From Treponema sp. (GTDB taxonomy: Bacteria; Spirochaetota; Spirochaetia; Treponematales; Treponemataceae): 64,000 nucleotides of DNA. The stretch lies in contig JAKSTL010000001.1 of assembly GCA_024402595.1 (NCBI GenBank), forward strand, positions 62,001-126,000, in the 5' to 3' direction. The notes beneath the pieces were generated by a model. The model was not told the DNA's origin and searched no databases. It saw only the letters and a program-made list of their open reading frames with translations. How positions within the stretch are numbered: the stretch's first letter is position 1; each line of letters starts with the position of its first letter. Position numbers and translations under genes: made by a program. Below are positions 17,017 through 25,791 of this stretch, piece after piece.

Positions 17017-19092
17017 CTAGTGCTTACCAGTAACAATATTTCCTCTAAAAACATCCAGTAAAATCTTAACCTGTTCCGGTATTTCTACTGCGGTTTTTTC
17101 CTGCTGATTCTGCTGAAGTTTTACATTAAATGACATTGGTTTTCCACAAACTCTGGAAATCTCTTTAGAAATAGTCTGTATATTTTTTTGCAACAGTGAA
17201 AAATTGTAAGAACTATCTACGGTTGTATCTACAGAATCTGAACCAATATGCCAGTCACCAGTTTTGTCCAAAGTTGTAGCTACAAATCCATCACTTACCG
17301 CCAAAGTAGCCATTACATTTCCCTTTAATTGTGCTACAGACATTGTACGCCCATCGTTAGTGGTAAAAGTTTCGTTCAATTGAGCCTGATTACTGACCGA
17401 AGAAAACATTTTGTCTTCAGCATTAGCATAAGCTTCGTAAGTTTGTTCAACCTGCTCCTGTACAAACTCATAATCCTGTGTTGGATTACTTTCATCTTCT
17501 GGAGGAGTTGCGGCATCTGACCAATCTTCTTCGCTATCTGGATTCAATGTATATTCAGAAGGCGAACTTGCTGTTGGTATATAGGCAGAAGGCACAATTC
17601 CTTCGCTTGTGATATTAGCTTCGGGAATATGCAGCTTTAATCTTTCATCAATAACCTTTGGCTCGTTTTCAGAATTATTATTTTGTTCTGATGTCTGCCC
17701 CACTGATTGTTCAGGCGGCAGTGGACCGCCATTAAGAAAAGGGCCGTTTTCCTCTGGATTTTCTGGCTCCGAATCTTCTTCCGCATTTAGACCAGATAAT
17801 CTTGGTAAACCATTGGGAATTGGTTGACTTACATTTTCGGATGAATTGGAAACTGTATTTTCGGAAGCTTGAACCGATGCCATTTGACTAGACGACATCT
17901 GATTAGCTGGCATTTGGTTGTATGCCATTTCGCCTTTTGGAGCAGTTCCATTCATTAAAAGTCCATGAGCGGCATCTATAGCTTTTTTTACTTCTGCACT
18001 AGAAACATAATCTTTAAGCCAGCACAAACGGGAAAAAGCTAATTCCAATTCGTAGCGAGGAGACAAAGAATAACGAATATCTCTATAAAGCTGTAAATAT
18101 AACGACAATGCCCGTTCAATCTGAACTGTATTCCAAACTTTTAAAACCTCTGAGCTGTATCGTTCTACAGAATTACCCAAAAGCGATTCTTTTGTAATTC
18201 CAGATTTTATTAAAAGCAAGCTACGCAAATAGTCGGCAGAGTTTGAAATTATCTGTTCAATTGAAACTCCAGCCTGTAAAAACTCGTCTAAAACCGAAAG
18301 AACCTGTTCTGTTTTACCAGCAACACAAGCTTCAAAAATAGAATTAAGTCTTTCTACTCCAACTAAACCAAGCTTATCTCGAATCTTTTCGTAAGTAATA
18401 TGACCATCACTAAAAGCAACTACCTGATCAAAAAGAGTGTAGGCATCTCGCATAGAACCTGTAGATTCTCTTGCAACCCAGAACAATGCTTCATCATCAG
18501 CTTGAATACCAAGTTCTGCGGCCGCTTCTGCCAAACAGGTTTTTACTTTTTCTACACTTACTAATCTAAAATTGTACTGCTGACATCGTGATTTTATAGT
18601 TGCAGGTACTTTTTGAAGTTCCGTTGTGGCAAAAATAAAAATTACATACTCTGGCGGCTCTTCAATGGTTTTTAACAATGCATTAAACGCCGAAGTAGAA
18701 AGCATATGAACTTCGTCGATTATGTAAATCTTATAGCGGGAGTTTGCAGGAGGAAACATTACCTCGTCTTTAATTTGACGGATATTTTCAACACTGGTAT
18801 TTGAGGCACCATCTATTTCAATTACATCAAGACTGGAACCTTTTGTAATTTCCAGACAGTTTGAACATTTTCCACAAGGTTTATCTGCTGGTCCTTCCTG
18901 ACAATTCAATGCCTTTGCAAGAATACGGGCTGTTGAAGTTTTTCCACAACCTCTTGGTCCTGCAAAAAGGTAAGCATGAGCAATTTTCCCTGTTTTTATT
19001 GAGTTTTTAAGCGTCTCGGCAACAAACTCCTGACCCACAAGATCATCAAATTGTTGAGGACGACGCCTAGTAGCAGTTACTTCGTAAGACAT
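17017..19092 (-). CDS. dnaX: DNA polymerase III subunits gamma/tau
   Basis: A 691-residue clamp-loader subunit. The start MSYEVTATRRRPQQFDDLVGQE matches the family's conserved first residues. The AAA+ module has Walker A GPRGCGKT (about residues 45-52), a zinc-binding cysteine cluster (C...CGKCSNC, about 64-82), the DEVHMLS Walker B region, and TIKSRCQQYNF at sensor 1 and the arginine finger. The oligomerisation domain III ends near residue 370 (LELAFSRLCWLKDY). A long low-complexity acidic linker (about 395-560), rich in Ser, Asn, Gln, Glu and Pro, leads to a C-terminal tau domain (about 575-691) that would contact the polymerase. An A7 run at the end of domain III could permit a shorter gamma form. 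No Shine-Dalgarno is visible; a TATAAT lies 6 nt before the ATG. Second-to-last core gene before ybaB and recR. Confidence 0.97.
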   Translation of the reverse strand: MSYEVTATRRRPQQFDDLVGQEFVAETLKNSIKTGKIAHAYLFAGPRGCGKTSTARILAKALNCQEGPADKPCGKCSNCLEITKGSSLDVIEIDGASNTSVENIRQIKDEVMFPPANSRYKIYIIDEVHMLSTSAFNALLKTIEEPPEYVIFIFATTELQKVPATIKSRCQQYNFRLVSVEKVKTCLAEAAAELGIQADDEALFWVARESTGSMRDAYTLFDQVVAFSDGHITYEKIRDKLGLVGVERLNSIFEACVAGKTEQVLSVLDEFLQAGVSIEQIISNSADYLRSLLLIKSGITKESLLGNSVERYSSEVLKVWNTVQIERALSLYLQLYRDIRYSLSPRYELELAFSRLCWLKDYVSSAEVKKAIDAAHGLLMNGTAPKGEMAYNQMPANQMSSSQMASVQASENTVSNSSENVSQPIPNGLPRLSGLNAEEDSEPENPEENGPFLNGGPLPPEQSVGQTSEQNNNSENEPKVIDERLKLHIPEANITSEGIVPSAYIPTASSPSEYTLNPDSEEDWSDAATPPEDESNPTQDYEFVQEQVEQTYEAYANAEDKMFSSVSNQAQLNETFTTNDGRTMSVAQLKGNVMATLAVSDGFVATTLDKTGDWHIGSDSVDTTVDSSYNFSLLQKNIQTISKEISRVCGKPMSFNVKLQQNQQEKTAVEIPEQVKILLDVFRGNIVTGKH
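17983..17989 (-). other. A7 slippage tract at the end of dnaX domain III
   Basis: On the coding strand the codons GTA AAA AAA GCT form seven consecutive A residues at about codon 369. A -1 shift, or gain of one A, would add 26 codons and then a stop. Loss of one A gives AAG CTA TAG, an almost immediate stop. Either event would release a gamma-like product ending close to the domain III boundary. In an AT-rich genome the run may be chance. Confidence 0.3.
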
Positions 19093-19104
19093 TGGTTAAT
19101 TATA
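19093..19104 (-). promoter_or_regulatory. Possible internal -10 (TATAAT) before dnaX
   Basis: A perfect TATAAT (19104-19099 on the minus strand) ends 6 nt before the dnaX ATG. No convincing -35 is present. If used, transcription would begin at or next to the start codon. The same spacing is seen at 24804. Confidence 0.3.
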
Positions 19105-19124
19105 CAGTTAAAAAGGCCTAGTTT

Positions 19125-21170
19125 CTAGTTAAATCTTTTGCTCAACATACGAACACTGTTTAAAACTGCAAGAATTGTAACACCCACATCACCAAAAACT
19201 GCCAGCCACATATTTGTAATACCAAAAGCCGATAAAATTAAAATAAGAGCCTTTATTCCAAGAGAACCAATAAGATTCTGATGAACTATATGCAAAGTTT
19301 TTCTACTGAGCTTTATTCCTTCCACAATTTTAGAAGGCATATCTTCCATGATTATAATATCAGCGGCTTCCACTGCGGCATCACTACCCATAGCGCCCAT
19401 TGCAATACCAGCGTCTGCTCTTGCCAAAACAGGAGCATCGTTGATTCCGTCTCCCGCAAAGATTAAAGTGCCTTTCTTTTTTCCATTTTTTACTAGTGAT
19501 GCAAGAAGTTCTTCCACTTTTGCCAGTTTATCTCCACTTAAAAGTTCACCGTAAGCTTTATGCAAACCAAGTCGTTCAGCAACAGTCATAGCGGCTTTAT
19601 GATTATCACCGGTGAGCATAACAATATTTTCTACACCAACCTTTTTAAGTCCATTAATGGTTGCTTCCGAATCATCTTTAATTTCATCACTAATAACAAT
19701 ATGACCAGCGTATACTCCATTACATGCCACATGAACTACAGTTCCATCCTGATGTTCCAGACAATTATCATATTGAATATTAAACTGATTCATAAGCTTA
19801 ATGTTTCCGGCCAGAACCTCTTTTCCATTAACAATGGCTTTTATACCTTTACCAGCAATTTCTTCTACATTTTCCAACTTAACTTCATCACAGCATTTGT
19901 CGTGGTGAGCGGCTTTTAAACTAGCTGAAATTGGATGTGTAGAAAACATTTCTGTATGAGTTGCAATAGCAAGAAGTTCATTTTCCGAAATTGTTGAATC
20001 TGTTGCATGAATATGAGTTACAACAAAGTTTCCTTTTGTTAAAGTTCCAGTTTTATCAAAAACAGCAATTCTTGCCTTTGCCAAAGCTTCTATGTAAGTG
20101 CTGCCTTTTATTAAAACTCCGTGGCGGGCACAAGCGGTAATTCCTCCACAGAAAGTTAGTGGAATAGAAATAACCAATGCACAAGGGCAACTAACAACAA
20201 GGAACATTAATGCACGATAAACCCATACACTCCAGTTGGAAGTCCAATCCCAATTACCAGACATAAAACCAATTACAAGACTTGGAATAAGGGCTAAGGC
20301 AATTGCGGCAAAAACTACAATTGGAGTATAAACTCGGGCAAAACGGGTAACAAACTGTTCTGATTTTGTTTTATTTTCTGTTGCATTTTCTACCAGTTCA
20401 AGGATTCTACTTAAAGCAGAATCTCCGGCCATTTTTGTTGTACGGATTTCTAGAACGCCTTGAGTATTGATGGAACCAGATAAAACTTCATCGCCAACTC
20501 GTACGCGACGTGGAATACTTTCGCCTGTTAATGCTGATGCATCTACAAAGCTTTCTCCATCAACTACAACACCATCAATTGGGATTCTGTCTCCTGGTTT
20601 TACAATAATTACAGAGCCTTCCTCAACTTCATCAGGCTGTTTTTCTACATCACCAGCTTCGGTTTTTACAGTTGCGTGATCTGGTCGAAGTTTTGAGATT
20701 TCTTCTATGGCATCTCGTGATTTATCTACGGCAAAATCTTCGAACTTTTCACCAATCTGATAAAGAATCATAATTACGGCTGCTTCTTCATATTTTCCAA
20801 GAAGTATGGCTCCCACAGACGAAATTGACATTAAAAACTCTTCGTCAAAAAAATCACCGTGAATTGCATTGTGGATTGCACTTATTAAAATGTTTTTTCC
20901 ACAGATAATAAAAGCGGCAAAGTAAAAAACAAGCTCTAAAGCTTCAAAAATAATTTCATTCAGTTGGGGAAGCCAAGTTTGTAAAGGTAAATGTTCTGCT
21001 ATCATTCCACAGGCAAAAAGAATTGCGGCAACAATGATTTTTTTTACGCTGAGTTCTTCTTCGTGTTCGTGGTTATGTTCATGATTGTGTTCGTGTGTAT
21101 ATTCGTGATCATGATTGTGATGAGTATGTTTGTGATGATTTTCTTCCTGGATTTCTTCGGTAGGTTCCAT
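19125..21170 (-). CDS. P1B-type heavy-metal efflux ATPase with His-rich N-terminus
   Basis: A 681-residue membrane pump of the ZntA/CadA branch of P1B ATPases (Zn2+, Cd2+ or Pb2+ export). Instead of an HMA domain, the first 40 residues are a His/Glu-rich tail (HHKHTHHNHDHEYTHEH...) that could bind metal. It is followed by two N-terminal helices. Visible motifs in order: TGES in the actuator (about 216), CPC in the transmembrane metal site (about 327), DKTG with the phosphorylated Asp (about 370), the HP dipeptide (about 412), and GDGINDAP (about 576). A Shine-Dalgarno AAGGAAA precedes the ATG. It sits 28 bp after a sirtuin gene and 32 bp before dnaX on the same strand, an unusual neighbourhood. 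A paralogue lies at 56700-58625. Metal specificity cannot be read reliably from the sequence. Confidence 0.93.
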   Translation of the reverse strand: MEPTEEIQEENHHKHTHHNHDHEYTHEHNHEHNHEHEEELSVKKIIVAAILFACGMIAEHLPLQTWLPQLNEIIFEALELVFYFAAFIICGKNILISAIHNAIHGDFFDEEFLMSISSVGAILLGKYEEAAVIMILYQIGEKFEDFAVDKSRDAIEEISKLRPDHATVKTEAGDVEKQPDEVEEGSVIIVKPGDRIPIDGVVVDGESFVDASALTGESIPRRVRVGDEVLSGSINTQGVLEIRTTKMAGDSALSRILELVENATENKTKSEQFVTRFARVYTPIVVFAAIALALIPSLVIGFMSGNWDWTSNWSVWVYRALMFLVVSCPCALVISIPLTFCGGITACARHGVLIKGSTYIEALAKARIAVFDKTGTLTKGNFVVTHIHATDSTISENELLAIATHTEMFSTHPISASLKAAHHDKCCDEVKLENVEEIAGKGIKAIVNGKEVLAGNIKLMNQFNIQYDNCLEHQDGTVVHVACNGVYAGHIVISDEIKDDSEATINGLKKVGVENIVMLTGDNHKAAMTVAERLGLHKAYGELLSGDKLAKVEELLASLVKNGKKKGTLIFAGDGINDAPVLARADAGIAMGAMGSDAAVEAADIIIMEDMPSKIVEGIKLSRKTLHIVHQNLIGSLGIKALILILSAFGITNMWLAVFGDVGVTILAVLNSVRMLSKRFN

Positions 21171-21198
21171 TTTTTATTTTCCTTAATTCTTAACTTGT

Positions 21199-21942
21199 TT
21201 ACTTCTTTACAACAATTTGGTCTAATACTTCGCCAATTGGTTCGTGAATAACTAAATCGCAGTGAATATCCTGAGAAGTAACTGATTTATTCAACATAAC
21301 CAGATTTTTTCCTTTGAAATAGCGAATGAATCCTGCGGCGGGATAAACATTTAGAGAAGTTCCACCAATAATCAATGTGTCTGCCTGGGAAATTGCTTTT
21401 ACTGCATTGTCTACAATTTCATCATTCAGGCCTTCCTGATACAAAACTACATCTGGTTTTACCAATTCGCCACATTTTGTACAAAGAGGCAATTTTTTTG
21501 GATGATTTTCGCTGTCCAAAATAAACTGAACATCATAGGAAGCATGACAGCCTGTACAATAATTGCGCAAAGTGCTTCCGTGTAATTCATAAACAACTTT
21601 GCTACCCGCCATTTGATGTAAACCGTCGATATTTTGAGTAACAATGGCTTTTAATTTTCCAGCGGCTTCCAGTTCTGCCAATTTAAAATGAGCTTTATTT
21701 GGTTTTATTCCAACGGGCAGTAATTTTGCACGATAAAAGCGATAGAACTCTTTTGTATCTCTATAAAAAAAACTTCGGCTTACAATTTCTTCGGGAGGAT
21801 AATCCCATTCCTGATTATAAAGGCCGTCCATGCTTCTAAAATCTGGAATCCCGGATTCTGTAGAAACACCAGCGCCTCCGAAAAAAACTATGTTGGAAGA
21901 TTCATCTATTATGTTTTGAAGTTTTTCTATTTTTTCATTCAT
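21199..21942 (-). CDS. cobB: NAD-dependent protein deacylase (sirtuin)
   Basis: A 247-residue Sir2-family enzyme, expected to remove acyl groups from lysines using NAD+. It shows the Rossmann NAD motif GAGVSTESGIPDFR (about residues 22-35), the QNIDGLHQ motif, and the catalytic His in ELHGS. Four zinc cysteines lie in YCTGC and LCTKC. It also has GTSLNVYPAAG near the C-terminus. I chose the ATG at 21942 because AGGA lies about 8 nt upstream. The in-frame ATG at 21963 has no ribosome binding site. It is the first gene of a run continuing through the metal ATPase to dnaX-ybaB-recR. Confidence 0.93.
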   Translation of the reverse strand: MNEKIEKLQNIIDESSNIVFFGGAGVSTESGIPDFRSMDGLYNQEWDYPPEEIVSRSFFYRDTKEFYRFYRAKLLPVGIKPNKAHFKLAELEAAGKLKAIVTQNIDGLHQMAGSKVVYELHGSTLRNYCTGCHASYDVQFILDSENHPKKLPLCTKCGELVKPDVVLYQEGLNDEIVDNAVKAISQADTLIIGGTSLNVYPAAGFIRYFKGKNLVMLNKSVTSQDIHCDLVIHEPIGEVLDQIVVKK

Positions 21943-22032
21943 AAAAAATCCTGTAAGTGTCATTCTGAACTACAAACTGTCATCTCAAACCAATTTTGGG
22001 AGAGTCACTAACAAAAATTGTTCATTCTGTTG

Positions 22033-23568
22033 TTAGCAGAGGGAACTACGATCAAGTTGGTCAAAGCCATCTGTCAGACTCTTGGCAATTTTAATCAATT
22101 TTTCCAAATCTCCTTTACGGGCTCCTTCAATATTCATTGGCATTACTGGATCATGCAAACTCATGCGAAGTAAAATCCAGCCTTGAACATCCTCGCCTTT
22201 AAAACTTAGTCGAATACCCTCATAAGATTCTGGCATTTCATATCCGGCGGTAATAGCTCGTTTTTTAAACTCTTCTAGAACACCTTTACCGTATGCTTTA
22301 AAATCTTCTGTCTTAATTTTAAAGCGATATTCACCTTCTTCAACTAAAGGTGGAAGTTTTTCAATTAAACTGTCCAACTTATTTCCAGAAGCGGCGGCTC
22401 CTGCCAATGCAATTACCATTTTTACTGCAAGGAAAGCCCCATCATCCAAATAATAATTATCTTTTAATGCACCGTGACCAGAAGTTTCCATAGCCAAAGG
22501 TGCTACAATGCCTTTTCCATTTAATTCTTTCTGCTTGTTAATAACATTTTTATAACCACGCATATAGCATAAATGTTTAAGGCCCAACTCTTTTTCCAAG
22601 AAGTAAGTCAATCGGTCAGAAGTTACAGAATCGGTAATGATGGTTGAACCTGGATAATCTGGAGCCAAAATTGCGGCAATCATGGCAATAATTGAATCTC
22701 TGTTTACTTCGCTACCATCAGACAAAACGGCGGACATGCGGTCAACATCAGTATCAAAAATTAAACCTAAATCGGCTTTGTTGTTCAAAACTGCTGAACG
22801 AATAGCTTCCATTGCCTGTTTATTTTCTGGATTTGGAATATGATTTGGGAACATTCCATCTGGTTCAAGGAATTGACTTCCTGTAGTATCGGCACCAAGA
22901 GGTTGCAAAATCTTATCAACAAAGAATCCCGAAGCACCATTTCCAGAATCTACAACGATGTGAAGACCTGACAAAGGTTTTTCATTATCAACTCCAGAAG
23001 CGGCTTTGATGTCATCTTTAATTTTGTTTTTAAGATATTCTGCGTAAAGTCCAAGCAAATCAAACTTTTTAACATTTTCGGCGGCTATGTTGTTTGCGGC
23101 AACATCAACAAAACCTTCTGGTGTTTCGCTGGCAATTTTTAGAATATCTGTAATATCGTCGTGCTCAAGACCACCATCCTTATCAAAAAACTTAATTCCG
23201 TTTCTATTAAAAGGAAGATGACTGGCGGTAATCATAGCAGAACCGTCAAACTTGGTCTGTTCAAAAACAATGGACATAAACATAGCTGGTGTTGTGGCCA
23301 TTTCACAATTTACAACGGATGCACCTGTAATCAAAATACCTTCGATTAAGGCTTTTGCAAGGGCTGGACCAGAAACTCTTGAGTCTCGACCTACGCCAAT
23401 GGTCAAATCTGTAGCTTTTTTGCCTGTTTTTTTACAAAGCCAGCTAATATAGGCAGAACCGATTCTAACTGCAATTTCTTCTGTAAGGTTTACATTTTCA
23501 CCTTCAACGCCTTCAACAGCAACTCCACGAACATCACTGCCATTTTGTAATTTCATAATATCAATCAT
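22033..23568 (-). CDS. manB: Phosphomannomutase/phosphoglucomutase family protein
   Basis: A 511-residue alpha-D-phosphohexomutase, which interconverts 6-phospho and 1-phospho hexoses for glycan or nucleotide-sugar synthesis. It has the phosphoserine loop TASHLPFNRNGIKFF (Ser about residue 115), the metal-binding DTDVDR loop (about 272-277), the sugar-binding ETSGHG region, and a C-terminal phosphate-binding domain. A Shine-Dalgarno AAAGGAAA precedes the ATG. Whether the preferred substrate is mannose-, glucose- or glucosamine-phosphate cannot be decided from sequence. It lies 66 bp downstream of the CE2-like esterase and 90 bp upstream of the sirtuin, all on the minus strand, but I see no clear terminator or promoter that would define the transcription unit. 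Confidence 0.92.
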   Translation of the reverse strand: MIDIMKLQNGSDVRGVAVEGVEGENVNLTEEIAVRIGSAYISWLCKKTGKKATDLTIGVGRDSRVSGPALAKALIEGILITGASVVNCEMATTPAMFMSIVFEQTKFDGSAMITASHLPFNRNGIKFFDKDGGLEHDDITDILKIASETPEGFVDVAANNIAAENVKKFDLLGLYAEYLKNKIKDDIKAASGVDNEKPLSGLHIVVDSGNGASGFFVDKILQPLGADTTGSQFLEPDGMFPNHIPNPENKQAMEAIRSAVLNNKADLGLIFDTDVDRMSAVLSDGSEVNRDSIIAMIAAILAPDYPGSTIITDSVTSDRLTYFLEKELGLKHLCYMRGYKNVINKQKELNGKGIVAPLAMETSGHGALKDNYYLDDGAFLAVKMVIALAGAAASGNKLDSLIEKLPPLVEEGEYRFKIKTEDFKAYGKGVLEEFKKRAITAGYEMPESYEGIRLSFKGEDVQGWILLRMSLHDPVMPMNIEGARKGDLEKLIKIAKSLTDGFDQLDRSSLC

Positions 23569-23634
23569 AATTATTTCCTTTTGTTTAAGTTCTATATGTT
23601 CTTTATGCTTATCTGTTTTATCTGTTATTTCTGA

Positions 23635-24804
23635 TTATTCCAAAATCAATTTGATTTTTTCGGTCAAAAGTTTTGCGGCTTTTGCATGAGTTTTTTCTGA
23701 AGGATGCCAGTCTGCGGCAATTCCATCGGCCATACTCTGCTGATTAAATTTTAAAGCGGTAACTTTTTCATCACCAGATTCTTCTTGGTAAACCGAAACT
23801 GCATCTTCTATGGCTCCATATAAATCCTGCCCCATAATTCCCAAAGCACAGAAAATGTAGGCATCTGGATTTTTTTCACGAATATCCTTTATGAACTTTG
23901 TGTAAGCTTCTGTAAACTCTGTAATTTTTTTAGGATTGCCTTTTGTATAACTAGCATCGTTTGTTCCAAGATTTATAACAACAACATCAGGAGTATAAGT
24001 GGCAAAATCCCAATCTTTAGTGGAAGGAACAATTCCTTTTATAGAATTACCGCGAGCACCAAACTTGCCATAAACTTTTGACATAACGCCCCAAGCCTGT
24101 TTAGTACCATCACCGGAATATCCAGAAATTACACCCCATCCGCTGCAACTTACCATTGAAAAATCTGCGTTAAGATTTTGGGCAGTTTTATAAGCATAAG
24201 ATTTAGTACCGTCTTCTGTAGAAACCTTAAAATGATTTTCTTTTACAAGGTCATCAACGCCATATCCACAAGTGATGGAATCGCCAATGAACTCTAATTT
24301 CAAAGATTTTTCGGGAGCTGGAGTAATTGTTGCGTTTTTATCTGTTGTGATTTTCAAAATGCAGCCAGCGGAACTAGTCGATTCTGAAATCTTCATAATG
24401 CGAACTTCGCCTTCTATCAATTCTGTACCATCAAAAACATTAAAAGTTTTTTCGGAAGTGACCATTGTATCTAACATTCGTTCATTATTAACAAAAACTG
24501 CAAATCTTGCTTCGGAACCGTCTGTGGCTAGGGTAACATCCAAATGATTGGCACTAATATTAAAAGCGGCACCAGTGTTTGTATAAGAAAGAAGTAAAGC
24601 ATTTTTTTCGAAAATAGCACGACCTAAAAACTTTACATTATCAGAGTTCGGAATATAATCTACAGTTTCTAAAATTGTAGAAACAGAATCTGTTTTACTT
24701 CCCTGAACTTCGGTATTTTCTGTGTTCTGAGTAGAAGCACAGCCAACAAAACAAATTGTTGCAAACAATGCAAACAATGCAAATAAAACAAATGATTTTC
24801 TCAT
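23635..24804 (-). CDS. CE2-like SGNH carbohydrate esterase lipoprotein
   Basis: A 389-residue lipoprotein with signal MRKSFVLFALFALFATICFVGC (lipidated Cys about residue 22). After a linker comes a beta-sandwich (about 45-160) and then an SGNH hydrolase domain whose nucleophile lies in GDSITCGYGV (Ser about 177). NLGTND (about 278-283) and a C-terminal DWHPS with the catalytic His (about 366) follow. This two-domain layout and the GDSITCGYG motif are typical of carbohydrate esterase family 2, which deacetylates xylan, mannan or glucan oligosaccharides. It fits a plant-polysaccharide-using organism. A TATAAT 6 nt upstream and the lack of a well-placed Shine-Dalgarno suggest a very short or absent leader. 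The specific substrate is unknown. Confidence 0.87.
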   Translation of the reverse strand: MRKSFVLFALFALFATICFVGCASTQNTENTEVQGSKTDSVSTILETVDYIPNSDNVKFLGRAIFEKNALLLSYTNTGAAFNISANHLDVTLATDGSEARFAVFVNNERMLDTMVTSEKTFNVFDGTELIEGEVRIMKISESTSSAGCILKITTDKNATITPAPEKSLKLEFIGDSITCGYGVDDLVKENHFKVSTEDGTKSYAYKTAQNLNADFSMVSCSGWGVISGYSGDGTKQAWGVMSKVYGKFGARGNSIKGIVPSTKDWDFATYTPDVVVINLGTNDASYTKGNPKKITEFTEAYTKFIKDIREKNPDAYIFCALGIMGQDLYGAIEDAVSVYQEESGDEKVTALKFNQQSMADGIAADWHPSEKTHAKAAKLLTEKIKLILE

Positions 24805-24810
24805 ACTTGA

Positions 24811-24840
24811 ATTATATTCTTCCTATAGTTAGTTACGCAA
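24811..24840 (-). promoter_or_regulatory. Sigma-70-like promoter of the CE2-like esterase gene
   Basis: On the minus strand TTGCGT (24840-24835) is followed after 18 bp by a perfect TATAAT (24816-24811). The ATG begins 6 nt further on, so the expected transcription start coincides with the start codon. Confidence 0.5.
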
Positions 24841-24996
24841 GAGAAAAACCTCTTATACTTTGGATGATGAATCATAAGAAAAATTATCATAGAAAAGAGT
24901 TTATTTGCCACCTTAACAAATTATTATATTTTTTTCTCTTCCATTCCATCACATAATCCATTAGACTTAACTATATTAAATAAAAGGAATTAAAAA

Positions 24997-25449
24997 ATGA
25001 AAAAATCTATTATTCTCATTCTGTTCTTGGTTGCAGTTACTAATTTAACTTTCGCAAAATCATCAAAAAAAGAAAAAGTTTCCGAATCCGTACCAAAAGA
25101 TTCTCTCTGTTTTTTCCAGATTACAGAAGCTTCCACTGCCGATGATGTAAAAAAAGTCGCAAAGAAATATAGCGAAATCGCCCAAACCGCCGAAGAATTA
25201 TCTTTCCAAAACCTCAAAATCGAAGGCATTACATACCAAAACGCAACCTTCCATTTTGCATCTGATGGTACCGTGGATTCTATACAAACATGGCTCTCAC
25301 AAGATACCGACCCTGACCTTATTGACCAAAAACTCCTCAACAGCTACTCATACAATTCTGCTTTATCTCGCTACACAGCCCAAAATGGTGAATATCTTAC
25401 TTACAATCGAATGAATGGCCAGTATCTTTTCCGCTATTTCTTTAATTAG
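24997..25449 (+). CDS. Small secreted protein of unknown function
   Basis: A 150-residue protein with a Sec signal peptide (MKKSIILILFLVAVTNLTFA, cleavage after about residue 20). A Shine-Dalgarno AAGGA lies 8 nt before the ATG. The mature part has a predicted helix with many Lys, Asp and Glu residues (ADDVKKVAKKYSEIAQTAEEL), then a beta-rich region with repeated Tyr (SYSYNSALSRYTAQNGEYLTYNRMNGQYLFRYFF). I do not recognise a family. It is transcribed divergently from the esterase gene and followed by a structured intergenic region. Its codon usage resembles its neighbours, so it appears to be a resident gene. Confidence 0.75.
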   Translation: MKKSIILILFLVAVTNLTFAKSSKKEKVSESVPKDSLCFFQITEASTADDVKKVAKKYSEIAQTAEELSFQNLKIEGITYQNATFHFASDGTVDSIQTWLSQDTDPDLIDQKLLNSYSYNSALSRYTAQNGEYLTYNRMNGQYLFRYFFN

Positions 25450-25502
25450 CCCATACTTCCCTCGTTTTTTCTAATAAAATTATTCCCGCTAATACGGCGT
25501 CC

Positions 25503-25586
25503 ACCCCTTCAGCTTCGCTAAAGGGGTCGCTGCGTCCGCACTTCGCTACCGCTCATTCCAAGGTCCTTTTCCAAAGTCCCTTGGAA
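25503..25586. repeat. Multi-hairpin intergenic element
   Basis: Two inverted repeats in tandem: ACCCCTT (25503-25509) with AAGGGGT (25521-25527), and TTCCAAGG (25556-25563) with CCTTGGAA (25579-25586). The GC content is higher than the flanks. It resembles dispersed intergenic palindromic elements. The first hairpin might also terminate the upstream plus-strand gene, though no T-run follows. Confidence 0.5.
25541..25562 (+). repeat. 22-bp direct repeat, left of the Rpn gene
   Basis: Begins CTTCGCTACC and ends ATTCCAAG. It matches 26875-26896 at 21 of 22 positions, with one G/A difference at position 11. The pair brackets the Rpn nuclease gene and its leader. Confidence 0.7.
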
Positions 25587-25791
25587 CTAAAGGTGCTCCC
25601 ATCGCTGGCCGGAAAACCATTTTTCTCTTCACATTTTTTTCCAAAAACGCCTCCCTTCATGTTGACTTTTCCTCCTATTCCCACTACTTTACTTATGTAA
25701 AGGGTTATAGCCGATATTCTTGGACTCCCAATATTTTATTATGTGTTAATTGAATCTTTTTGATTCTTTTCTCGACTATACGAGTTTTACC

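Noticed and set aside
22004-22036. CTAACAA/TTGTTAG inverted repeat after the phosphohexomutase gene
   Set aside because: It has a weak 7-bp stem, a large loop and no T-run. It does not qualify as a terminator.
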